This document shows positions 35,198 to 43,109 of a DNA stretch of 59,434 nucleotides, piece by piece. The notes under the pieces are model-generated. The model made no database searches. It had not been told where the DNA came from and worked only from the letters and a program-made list of their open reading frames with translations. Every line of letters begins with the position of its first letter. Positions within the stretch are counted from its first letter, which is position 1. A program made the position numbers and the translations under genes. Origin of the DNA: Levilactobacillus paucivorans (GTDB lineage: Bacteria > Bacillota > Bacilli > Lactobacillales > Lactobacillaceae); contig NZ_JQCA01000165.1 of NCBI RefSeq assembly GCF_001437125.1, forward strand, positions 1-59,434, given 5' to 3'.

Positions 35198-35881
35198 TTA
35201 AGGGTTTTCCATAGCTACCGGTAAAAATAACCAACCGAGCAGAATTAATTTGAAGCCACTCGCCACCCACAGGACATCCAAGGCCGCCAGATTGGCTAAA
35301 CGAACGCCGATCGCACACCCTAACAGGAAGGTTACCAGGACGGCGCCGACACGTATCACCCGCTGGCCCGCCTGGTGATCGCGATTGACCACCGCCCGAT
35401 AGAAACTCGTGGCAAAGGCCTTGGTGTTCCCCGTCATGATGCCGTTATTAATGGCGATGCCCCCGACCTGGCGAAAGATCGTGAGTTCATAACCGGCCAC
35501 CGTCCCGAGGAAAAAGATGAGCCAACTGTCCGGCAATGTCGTCTGCAGACTGGCGAGTAGCGCGTAGGCCAGCACGTCAATCAACAAGAGCCAGCGCATC
35601 TGCCGCCGAGGATTGCGGGCACTGACTTGTTCACTCAGACCCTGAGCAATGAAGCACCCCAGAAAGTAACCGATCCAAACAAACCCATTGGTCCAGGCGG
35701 CTTGCCAACCGTGTTCCATGAGCTTGATAACCCCCACAATCAGGTTTCCCGTCTGCGCACTCACGAAGACCTCGCCGTGCTTCAAGAAGGTGTCGGCATC
35801 AATAACGCCCATCACCAGGGTGGCACCCAGTGTCAGGATCGTATCGGTTACCGGTCGAAATTGTCGCGTGACATCATCCAA
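35198..35881 (-). CDS. YoaK/DUF1275-family membrane protein
   Basis: 227 residues with about six hydrophobic segments. LGATLVMGVIDADTFLKHGE and FVSAQTGNLIVGVIKLM are the hallmark blocks of DUF1275 (normally G-x-x-D-A-x-x-Y then A-x-x-T-G-N), and GIAINNGIMTGNTKAFATSF repeats the T-G-N motif in the second half. Function is unknown in the family. The start is a TTG after AGAGGAG. It lies 20 bp downstream of the hydrolase gene in the same direction and is probably cotranscribed. Confidence 0.88.
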   Translation of the reverse strand: MDDVTRQFRPVTDTILTLGATLVMGVIDADTFLKHGEVFVSAQTGNLIVGVIKLMEHGWQAAWTNGFVWIGYFLGCFIAQGLSEQVSARNPRRQMRWLLLIDVLAYALLASLQTTLPDSWLIFFLGTVAGYELTIFRQVGGIAINNGIMTGNTKAFATSFYRAVVNRDHQAGQRVIRVGAVLVTFLLGCAIGVRLANLAALDVLWVASGFKLILLGWLFLPVAMENP

Positions 35882-35901
35882 AATAATTAGACTCCTCTAA
35901 C

Positions 35902-36846
35902 TTACTTCATGTATTTGGCTAAAAAGGCCGTGACGGTTTTTTCGTAGAGCTCCGGATTGTGGGACAAGGCTGCCGCGTGTTGGGCACCTTTGACCACCAA
36001 GAGTTCCTTAGGCCCGGCGTCCGCGCGGTAGACCTGATAGACCATCCGCGTTGGCACGAAGGTATCCGCCCCACCGTGAATAAACAACATCGGCTTGTGA
36101 TTCTTCTTGACCGCAGCCAATGCATTGGCGTCCTTGAAATGGAAGCCGGCCTTGGCCTTCGCTACGGCACTGGTCAACGGCACTAATGGCCAGTACGGCA
36201 GGTTGTACATTTGCTTAGCTTGATAGCTAATCTCGGCTTGTGCGTCCGTGTAGCCACAGTCCTCGATATAAGCCTTCAGCTGGGTCGGCGTCTTCAAGCC
36301 ACTGGTCATCATGGTCGTGGCGCCCCCCATGGAAACCCCAAACAACACGATTTGGGACTGGGGTCCCTGCTTGGCAATGACCTGCTTGACCCATTTTAAA
36401 TAATCGCGGCTCTCGTAGTAACCGTAGCTAATCACTTTTCCTTGGCTCTCACCCTGACCGCGAGTATCCGGAATCAAGGTGTTGTACCCGAGCTGGTGAA
36501 AGAGGGCCACGTAGCCGCCCATGGCTTCTTTATTCGATCCGAAACCGTGAACCAAGACGACCGTTCGCTTCGTCGTCTTGTCCGCAGGAATGTAGTCAGC
36601 GACCTGTTTCAAATGGGTACCGGCCGCATTCTCCGTCCACTGTTCTTTCTTAACGTCGCGATACCACTTCTTCTGGGCGTACAGGCGATCGGACTTACGT
36701 AGTGGCTTCTCGGTACCCACGAAGCTCTTCTTACCACTCGCCACCGTCATGTTGTAGAAATACAGACTGGCCCCTAGCAGTCCCCCGGCTACCAGCACCA
36801 CAATCACACCGAGGCTAATTAGTCCCCATTTTTTTCGCTTACTCAT
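35902..36846 (-). CDS. Membrane-anchored alpha/beta hydrolase
   Basis: 314 residues. KRKKWGLISLGVIVVLVAGG is a signal-anchor, so the enzyme should sit outside, tethered to the membrane. The fold is seen in VVLVHGFGSNKEAMGGYVAL (oxyanion region), VLFGVSMGGATTMM (nucleophile elbow, GxSxGG), FIHGGADTFVPTRM (Asp) and KGAQHAAALSHNP (His). It resembles the YqkD/BAAT-like group of unknown substrate. The start at MSKRKK follows GGAGGAAACGAAA, eight codons inside the longest frame. It likely heads an operon with the DUF1275 gene. Confidence 0.88.
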   Translation of the reverse strand: MSKRKKWGLISLGVIVVLVAGGLLGASLYFYNMTVASGKKSFVGTEKPLRKSDRLYAQKKWYRDVKKEQWTENAAGTHLKQVADYIPADKTTKRTVVLVHGFGSNKEAMGGYVALFHQLGYNTLIPDTRGQGESQGKVISYGYYESRDYLKWVKQVIAKQGPQSQIVLFGVSMGGATTMMTSGLKTPTQLKAYIEDCGYTDAQAEISYQAKQMYNLPYWPLVPLTSAVAKAKAGFHFKDANALAAVKKNHKPMLFIHGGADTFVPTRMVYQVYRADAGPKELLVVKGAQHAAALSHNPELYEKTVTAFLAKYMK

Positions 36847-36970
36847 TTTCGTTTCCTCCCAATGTCTCATTTCTCTTCTTCAGTAAGTATACGAAGTTCT
36901 TTTGATCAGCGCAATCGTTATGATGTTTGCTATAATAAGCACAACTTACGTGTGTGACCTTATCCATACT

Positions 36971-37143
36971 GCCTGCGGCAACCAGACGCCACCCTGTGGG
37001 GCAGACCTGAAGCCTGAGAAACGGTCTTCAGGGCAACCTTGAACCTCGAAAAACCCGAGTTTCAAAGTTGGCCCGTGCTCTAAGCCGAGAGAAGACCTCG
37101 GCTAAGACCACCGACACGGGGTTCTGTCTGGTTGCCTCCGGCT
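36971..37143 (+). repeat. Family A structured repeat, copy 5
   Basis: Begins GCCTGCGGC, ends CCTCCGGC. Outer stem GGCAACCAGAC with GTCTGGTTGCC, where copy 3 has GGCCACCAGAC with GTCTGGTGGCC (a compensated C-G to A-T change). Hairpins 1-3 are as in copy 3, with only loop changes. It lies upstream of the leftward hydrolase gene, facing copy 6. Confidence 0.85.
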
Positions 37144-37202
37144 AAAACTAGTTGTTATATTACCTGGAACTACTTAATCATACGATTAGTTGTGGTAGCG
37201 TT

Positions 37203-37381
37203 GCCGAAGGTGGAATTGGGTCACACCCTGTGTCGATGGTGTTAGGTCGGTGAACTTGCCGGCCTTACAGCATGGGACGTTTCTGAGACCCACGCCCCTT
37301 GTGGGGCTTAGAGACGAGTCCGAAGACCGCGCTTTGGCTTCGGGCGGTCCCCATAGGGTGTGACCCGGTTCCACCGCAGGC
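37203..37381 (-). repeat. Family A structured repeat, copy 6
   Basis: Minus orientation. Outer stem GGGTCACACC with GGTGTGACCC; hairpin 1 CCGAAG...CTTCGG; hairpin 2 GTCTCTAAGCCCC with GGGGCGTGGGTCTC; then CCCATGCTGTAAGGCCGG. It ends 34 bp before the pepF start, so any pepF promoter must lie in or beyond it. Confidence 0.85.
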
Positions 37382-37415
37382 TTCACATACACAAATCATT
37401 TAGGAGGACTTGCCG

Positions 37416-39224
37416 ATGAAGTATTCGATGAATTGGGATCTGGATTCTCTGTTTCCCGGTGGAATTAATTCTGCCCAGCTGGCAACAAAATTAACGCAGA
37501 TTAAGACGGCCATTGCGACTCTGGGTGACCTGTTGGACCGATGGGACGCGGCGAGTGATGCCCCTGAGTACCAACAATTTATCAAACTGATCACTCATCT
37601 CCAAAAGGTTGAGGCGGGCATCGGCCAGGCTGGGCTCTTCATGACAGCCATTGGTTCCGCCGACGTCAATAACCCTGAAGTAGCACCGATGGTGGCCAAG
37701 CTCGACGGCCTCGAAAATGAAGTTGAAAATGTCAGTGGCAAGTTGAAAAAAGTTTTGGTTCAGGTTCCCGATACCAATTTAAACGCCATTCTAGCGGTAC
37801 CTGAGCTACAACCATTGGCCTTTAATTTAAAGGAAATGCGCGACGCTGGTAAGGAACTCCTGGACGACAAGACCGAAACCCTGATCAGCCGCCTGAATCT
37901 GGACGGCCGTTCCGCTTGGAGTGCGCACTACGACTCCTTAGTGGCAACGGTGAACGTGCCTTTCCACGACACCGATGGCAACCCCGTCACTTTGTCTGCC
38001 GGGCAAGCCGACAACAACCTTCTCGGGAACGCCGACCCCCAATACCGAGCCGATCTCTTGCCAGCCTGGGAAAAATCCTGGACGGATAAGGAACAGCTCT
38101 TTGCCGACACCCTGAATCACTTGGCCGGCTTCCGTTTGACGGAATACGCCGCTCACGGCACCACGGACTTCCTGAAAGAACCACTCAAGGACAACCGGTT
38201 AAGTGCTGAAACGCTGAATACCATCTGGCAAGTCGTCGATGACAACAAGCAATTCCTGCTCGATTACCTCGACAGAAAAGCTGCCCTGTTAGGCAAGAAG
38301 CACGCCGGTTGGCAGGACGTTGAGGCTCCCTTGAACTTACCAGGTGCCCAACTCCACCACTTCACCTATGACGAGGCCGCGGCCTTTATCATCAAGCATT
38401 ACGGTGAATTTTCACCTAAGATGGCCGCCTTAGCGCAACACGCCTTCGAACACAACTGGATCGAAGCAGAAGACCGCGCGGGTAAGGCCCCTGGTGGTTG
38501 GATGGAAAGTGCCCCCGAAACCAATGAATCCCGGATCTTCATGACCTTTACGGGGTCGCCAAATGACGTCTCCACACTGGCCCATGAACTCGGTCACGCC
38601 TTTCACTCGAGTGTCATGAACGACCTGCCTTACTTCCGGCAAGGCTATGCCATGAACGTGGCGGAAACGGCCTCGACCTTTGGCGAACTGATCGTGGCCG
38701 ACGCCAACGTCAAAGCCGCCACTAGCGACGCCGAAAAGATCTCCCTAATCAATGCCAAAATGGATAACCCCCTGGCGATGTTCCTAAACATCCGGGCCCG
38801 GTTCCTCTTCGAATCCCGTTTCTATCAACTGCGGCAACAGAAGTTGGTCACACCAGCTGAGTTGAACGAGCTGATGTTAAATGCCCAAAAGGAAGCCTTC
38901 GGGCACGACCTATCGACTTACTCCCCGCACCTTTGGGCCAGCAAGTTGCATTTCTACATCGCCGATCCTTCCTTCTACAACTTCCCTTATGTCTTCGGTT
39001 ACCTCTTCAGCCTGGGCATCTATGCCAAGGCTCAACAAGAAGGCAACTTCGAAGATCAATACATCGCGCTGTTACGCGATACCGCCAACATGTCGACGGA
39101 AGAGTTGGCCCAAAAGCATCTGGGAGTCGACCTCACCAAGCCTGATTTCTGGCTGGCCGGCGTCCAACTCATCAAGCGCGATGTCGCAGAATTTATGCGA
39201 CTAACCGATTCACTAGTGAAATAG
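37416..39224 (+). CDS. pepF: M3-family oligoendopeptidase F
   Basis: 602 residues, family length. The zinc site HELGHAFHS (HExxH, about residue 388) and a downstream Glu (AETASTFGEL, about 412-421) are present, as is the substrate loop near SPHLWASKLHFYIADPSFYN. It cuts peptides of about 7-17 residues in the cytoplasm and supplies amino acids from peptides brought in by systems such as Opp (at 50.2 kb). The start is the ATG 8 nt after AGGAGG; the in-frame TTG two codons earlier is too close. It stands alone, with a family A repeat immediately upstream. Confidence 0.93.
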   Translation: MKYSMNWDLDSLFPGGINSAQLATKLTQIKTAIATLGDLLDRWDAASDAPEYQQFIKLITHLQKVEAGIGQAGLFMTAIGSADVNNPEVAPMVAKLDGLENEVENVSGKLKKVLVQVPDTNLNAILAVPELQPLAFNLKEMRDAGKELLDDKTETLISRLNLDGRSAWSAHYDSLVATVNVPFHDTDGNPVTLSAGQADNNLLGNADPQYRADLLPAWEKSWTDKEQLFADTLNHLAGFRLTEYAAHGTTDFLKEPLKDNRLSAETLNTIWQVVDDNKQFLLDYLDRKAALLGKKHAGWQDVEAPLNLPGAQLHHFTYDEAAAFIIKHYGEFSPKMAALAQHAFEHNWIEAEDRAGKAPGGWMESAPETNESRIFMTFTGSPNDVSTLAHELGHAFHSSVMNDLPYFRQGYAMNVAETASTFGELIVADANVKAATSDAEKISLINAKMDNPLAMFLNIRARFLFESRFYQLRQQKLVTPAELNELMLNAQKEAFGHDLSTYSPHLWASKLHFYIADPSFYNFPYVFGYLFSLGIYAKAQQEGNFEDQYIALLRDTANMSTEELAQKHLGVDLTKPDFWLAGVQLIKRDVAEFMRLTDSLVK

Positions 39225-39288
39225 TCAAGTTTAGGTTAAAAGTAACGCTAAGTGGTATAATGGTCGTATAGACTAATGGAAGAAACGG

Positions 39289-39720
39289 GTGACTAACATG
39301 TTTTCTGAACGACTTCGGGCCTTACGACGCGGCCAACACATTACTTTGGAACAATTGGCCACAGCCCTGAACGAACAACAGTCCGTGGAAACGGATGATC
39401 ATTCAAACACTGCGTCACAAATTGGTAACTGGGAACGCGGTATTCGTACCCCGTCCTACGTAGAGGTCCGCAAGCTCGCGGAATACTTCGATGTCACCAT
39501 GGATTACCTGACGGGTAAAGCGGAACGCGATGAATACGACCTCGGCCGGCTCTTCCTTTCCGGGAAGCAACTGAGCTTCAACCGGGAATTATTGAGCGGA
39601 CGCGACCGTTATGAAATCTATCAACTTATCGATGGCTACCTGCACGGTAAGGAAAACCGCTTCACCGCACCGGAAACCAACCAACAAGAAGAGTTGGATC
39701 TCCATCTCGACGACCACTAA
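39289..39720 (+). CDS. XRE-family transcriptional regulator
   Basis: 143 residues, with the HTH_3 domain at about 4-75 interrupted by an insertion: RLRALRRGQHITLEQLATAL, then an acidic/polar stretch (NEQQSVETDDHSNTAS), then QIGNWERGIRTPSYVEVRKL and MDYLTGKAE. The C-terminal 65 residues are acidic and contain no recognised domain. Either the GTG at 39289 or the ATG at 39298 may start it. It is followed by a terminator and family A copy 7. The target is unknown. Confidence 0.87.
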   Translation: MTNMFSERLRALRRGQHITLEQLATALNEQQSVETDDHSNTASQIGNWERGIRTPSYVEVRKLAEYFDVTMDYLTGKAERDEYDLGRLFLSGKQLSFNRELLSGRDRYEIYQLIDGYLHGKENRFTAPETNQQEELDLHLDDH

Positions 39721-39728
39721 CCATTTAG

Positions 39729-39772
39729 GAGCCGGCCGATCAGCCGTTGGGGCTAATCGATCGGCTCTTTTG
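39729..39772 (+). terminator. Terminator after the XRE gene
   Basis: GAGCCGGCCGATCA with an imperfect TAATCGATCGGCTC partner, then TTTTGTTT. Confidence 0.82.
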
Positions 39773-39796
39773 TTTGGCATTGGTTTAAATTGGCCA

Positions 39797-39976
39797 GCCT
39801 GCGGCTGCCGGGACCCACGCTGTGGGGCAACCTCTGAAGCCTCAAAAAAAACTGAGTCTTCAGAGCGCCTTGAAACCTCGCCCATCCCGCGAGTTTCCAA
39901 GACGGCCCATGTCGTAAGGCGGCAAGTAACGCCACCAAACGACATCGACACTGCGTGGGTCCCGGCCTCCTCCGGC
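39797..39976 (+). repeat. Family A structured repeat, copy 7
   Basis: Begins GCCTGCGGC, ends CCTCCGGC. Outer stem CCGGGACCCACGC with GCGTGGGTCCCGG; hairpin 1 CTCTGAAG...CTTCAGAG; hairpin 2 CTTGAAACCTCG with CGAGTTTCCAAG; hairpin 3 CATGTCGT...ACGACATC. Same direction as the XRE gene before it. Confidence 0.85.
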
Positions 39977-40139
39977 TTCAAATCAGTTGTGATCAATAAA
40001 AGTCGCTCTAACTGAAACTGTGAGTCGGCTCAAATCAGTCTTCTCTACTCATCCAAAAGAGTTGTTTAGCACAATAATTTTTATCAGCCACAAATTTTGT
40101 CAAAGTATTTCATGACCTATCTTGGAAAGGATCCTTCAA

Positions 40140-40991
40140 GTGAACCCGAAAAAACTGCAAAAACTAAAAAAGAAGATTCGGCATCAACCCCTGAGCCAAC
40201 GCAAGACGGCCTATATTGACCGGATGACGGACTATTACCACCAGTTTGGGGATTATCCCGCCGTGAAGATTCTCATCAGTAATATCCTTCTGGCGGACCG
40301 GATGTTGGCCGCTGGGGACCTGCCCCAACAGTTACCGTTACTTCAACTTCCCGATGATATTCAGGACCAGATTTATCGTAAGCTGGCCCAACAATACCCG
40401 ACCGGTGATGCTCAAGGTGACAAGCTGTGGAACAGTCTGACCGATGCGTTGCCAGAGTTGGACCACGACCTGCGTTCATTTAGAGACTACCTTGAAAACC
40501 ACTATGGCATGTGGGCCTACACGTCGGCACCGTTCGTGAGTGACCTGGCGAAGTTCGTCGGCGACCGCGCGATACTAGAAGTCATGGCGGGTAACGGCTA
40601 CATTTCTAAGGGCTTACGGGCCGCACATAAGACGGTCTACGCCACTGACAGTCAGACTTGGACCAAGGAAAACGAGACCGGTCGGCATCCCCTGACGTCG
40701 ATCGAGCCCCTCTCCGCGCTCGACGCCTGGAACACCTACCACGACCAGGTGGGCGTCGTCGTCATGTCCTGGTCTCCCGACGGTCTGCCGTTAGATTGGG
40801 AATTACTTCAGGCCATCCGACAGTCCGATAACGACGTGGACTTCGTCGTCTTGGGTGAACCTCATGGGGCCACCGGATCCAATGAGTTCTGGGATCACGC
40901 CGAACTCTTAGAGAATAAGGATACGCGTAACCTGAACCGGCACTACACCCCGATCGACCTGATCAAGGACCATGTTTACCTGGTCAAATAA
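40140..40991 (+). CDS. SAM-dependent methyltransferase-like protein
   Basis: 283 residues, GTG start 8 nt after AAAGGA. The first 125 residues are helical and basic at the start (NPKKLQKLKKKIRHQ), with no known domain. From about 145, FVGDRAILEVMAGNGYISKG is a SAM-binding motif I (E-x-M-A-G-x-G), followed by VYATDSQTW (acidic residue after strand 2) and VVVMSWSPDG (motif IV region). The fold suggests a small-molecule or protein methyltransferase. I cannot name the substrate. It stands alone. Confidence 0.72.
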   Translation: MNPKKLQKLKKKIRHQPLSQRKTAYIDRMTDYYHQFGDYPAVKILISNILLADRMLAAGDLPQQLPLLQLPDDIQDQIYRKLAQQYPTGDAQGDKLWNSLTDALPELDHDLRSFRDYLENHYGMWAYTSAPFVSDLAKFVGDRAILEVMAGNGYISKGLRAAHKTVYATDSQTWTKENETGRHPLTSIEPLSALDAWNTYHDQVGVVVMSWSPDGLPLDWELLQAIRQSDNDVDFVVLGEPHGATGSNEFWDHAELLENKDTRNLNRHYTPIDLIKDHVYLVK

Positions 40992-41113
40992 TCGGATTAG
41001 ACCTTTAGCGGGCTAGTAAATATTACAAATCAACAAACTACCTGCAAACTATTTATCCTGGATACTGAATTTGCTATCATACAAGTAGCAATCTATTCAG
41101 GGGGAATCCGATC

Positions 41114-41221
41114 ATGATGGCACTGGGGAACATCTTGTTTTATGGCGTGGGGACCTTGTTAGTTGTGGCAGTCGGCTATGCCGCTTTTGCCAGCTACCAG
41201 ACCCATCGTAACGATGACTAA
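41114..41221 (+). CDS. Small single-helix membrane protein
   Basis: 35 residues: MMALGNILFYGVGTLLVVAV then GYAAFASYQTHRNDD. One membrane helix with a short polar tail. GGGGG lies 10-15 nt upstream of the two ATGs, and a strong terminator begins 13 bp after the stop, so this looks like a real one-gene transcript. I know no family; small proteins of this kind often modulate transporters or envelope kinases. Confidence 0.65.
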   Translation: MMALGNILFYGVGTLLVVAVGYAAFASYQTHRNDD

Positions 41222-41233
41222 GTATTTCAAAAT

Positions 41234-41265
41234 AAAAACGTTGGCCACTTGGTCAACGTTTTTTT
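41234..41265. terminator. Bidirectional terminator
   Basis: AAAAACGTTG pairs with CAACGTTTTTTT. It serves the small membrane protein gene and the leftward YdcF-type gene. Confidence 0.88.
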
Positions 41266-41268
41266 CAT

Positions 41269-42336
41269 CTATTGATATTCAGCCCAGGTTAACGCAATCG
41301 TCAGGATCAGCATCAGACCAATGGCGACGGCATGCCACCGCTTGTTGCCAACGAAGATCGCAATGTATTCGCGTAGGATGGCATTAGGCAGGAAAAACTT
41401 GGCGGTATGCGCCCCAATCCCGTTGGCCTTGAGTCCGGCCCTCTTGGCAATCATCCCCGCTCTAAAGGTGTGATAGCCATTGGTCACGAAGGTCACGCGG
41501 GGATTTGTCGGCCCCTGTTCATCGATGATCGCCTTGGAAAATACCATATTCTCATAGGTTGTCTTCGACCGGTCCTCCGCGATGGTGTGGTCGGCCGGCA
41601 AGCCGCGTCGTAGCGCGTATTGCCGCATGGCAACACCCTCCGGTACGGTCTCGTCGCCACCCTGACCCCCGGAGAAGATAATTACGGGTGCCCGACCGGT
41701 CTTGGCCAGTTGCTTTTGATAAAAGGTGATCGCCCGGTCAATTCGTTGGCTCAACAAGGGTGAAACCTCATCTCCATTTAGCAGGCCCGCCCCCAGGACA
41801 ACCAGGTAATCCTGCTTGTAGCGGGGATGATTGAACTGGTAGATGAACAACATCGTCAGGTAGTTGTAGAACCAGAACAGGACGTAGAAAATCACCATCG
41901 CCGGAAACAGGTTGATCGCCGTCGCCACCGGAACTGGCAGGTAGAGCGATGTCAACCGGACCACGAATGGCGCCAGGAGAATCGCAACACCTAGAAAGAG
42001 TGTCAACATGTTGGCAATCGTATGACTCTCCCGTTTCCAGACGATCCACGCGTTCCACAACAGGAGGAAGGCTTGGAGGGCAAACACGACCCCGATTAAC
42101 ATCAGGAGCAGGACAAACAAGACGATACTGATGACAATTAGCCACTTATTATTGGTTCCTAGAATCGAGATGGCTAACATCGTTAAAAACGAGTAAAAAA
42201 ATAGCGAAAACCAGATACCGTTTCCCAAACGGCGTTTCTCAATGCCGTAGCTGACCCCAAATATCAGGCCAAATCCCAAGGGAATCAACCACCCCAGGTA
42301 AACGACAGCGGGAATAGCGAACATTTCATTTTGCAT
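41269..42336 (-). CDS. YdcF (DUF218)-family membrane protein
   Basis: 355 residues. The N-terminal 165 residues hold about five membrane helices. The C-terminal DUF218 domain has YLVVLGAGLLNGDEVSPLLS, FSGGQGGDETVPEGVAMR, ENMVFSKAII and FVTNGYHTFRAGMIAKRAG. The family is implicated in envelope or polysaccharide metabolism (ElyC/SanA group), but the reaction is not established. The start at MQNEMFA has GGAGGAG 10 nt upstream, 12 codons inside the longest frame. Single gene. Confidence 0.88.
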   Translation of the reverse strand: MQNEMFAIPAVVYLGWLIPLGFGLIFGVSYGIEKRRLGNGIWFSLFFYSFLTMLAISILGTNNKWLIVISIVLFVLLLMLIGVVFALQAFLLLWNAWIVWKRESHTIANMLTLFLGVAILLAPFVVRLTSLYLPVPVATAINLFPAMVIFYVLFWFYNYLTMLFIYQFNHPRYKQDYLVVLGAGLLNGDEVSPLLSQRIDRAITFYQKQLAKTGRAPVIIFSGGQGGDETVPEGVAMRQYALRRGLPADHTIAEDRSKTTYENMVFSKAIIDEQGPTNPRVTFVTNGYHTFRAGMIAKRAGLKANGIGAHTAKFFLPNAILREYIAIFVGNKRWHAVAIGLMLILTIALTWAEYQ

Positions 42337-42402
42337 GACACGAGACTCCTCCGCAATAATTTCAAGACTCACTCTAGAATAGCATAGCGCGCCGCGATCG
42401 CT

Positions 42403-43008
42403 CTACTCCGCGACCTCAATCCCTAGCAGGCCAATGAGTTGGGCCGCCTGAAATTGATTAATCTTTAAGCCCTTTGCTAGATCAGCATTGAGGCTAACGC
42501 CGGCAAAGTCGGCAGCGTGCCAGTCGAAGCCAGCCAACCGCGTTTCAATAAAGCTGGCCCCGGTCAGTCGTGACCCGGCGAAGTCCACGCCCTTCTTACT
42601 CTGAACGGCCTGAAAAGCACTCTCCAATAGATCACAATCCAAGAAACTCATCTGATTCAGCTGAGCCTCGCTAAAATTGGCATAGACCAGCTTCGACGCT
42701 TGAATACTGGAACGTTGCCAAAAACTACCAGTCAGCTCCGCCCCGGATAACTGAAGATTGCGTAAATCGCAGTCATACCAGCGGGTCTCACGCCACGAGG
42801 TATTCACCAACTGGCTGTGCCGCCAGGTCACCCGAACAAACTCACCGTCGTCAAAGTTGGTCTGTTGAAACGTGCAGTGATCCAGCTCAACATCCATCAA
42901 ACGGATGGCCGCGTTGGCTGGCGTGAAGGTACAGTTCTGATAGGTATGTTCCATTTCGATATCATCAAACGCCAAGGTTTGATCGGCAATGACGGGATAA
43001 TCTGGCAT
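42403..43008 (-). CDS. Pentapeptide-repeat protein
   Basis: 201 residues. From about residue 20 to 185 every fifth residue tends to be Leu/Phe in an A-x-(L/F)-x-x rhythm (LRNLQLSGAELTGSFWQRSS, KLVYANFSEAQLNQMSFLDC, GVDFAGSRLTGASF), giving a right-handed quadrilateral beta-helix. Some such proteins mimic DNA and protect gyrase (Qnr, MfpA); most are uncharacterised. No signal peptide. AAAGGAG precedes the ATG. Confidence 0.85.
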   Translation of the reverse strand: MPDYPVIADQTLAFDDIEMEHTYQNCTFTPANAAIRLMDVELDHCTFQQTNFDDGEFVRVTWRHSQLVNTSWRETRWYDCDLRNLQLSGAELTGSFWQRSSIQASKLVYANFSEAQLNQMSFLDCDLLESAFQAVQSKKGVDFAGSRLTGASFIETRLAGFDWHAADFAGVSLNADLAKGLKINQFQAAQLIGLLGIEVAE

Positions 43009-43109
43009 AATTCTTTAACTCCTTTTCCTCTTAGTCTACCCGTTTTCCGGGGGTAAAGCGATCACACAAAACGGGTTCCTCATAAGTTGGGGAGCCCGTC
43101 GGTTGATAC

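Noticed and set aside
39611-40015. 134-135-aa frames on both strands across family A copy 7
   Set aside because: They run through the end of the XRE gene and the folded repeat; no start signal and no protein-like pattern.
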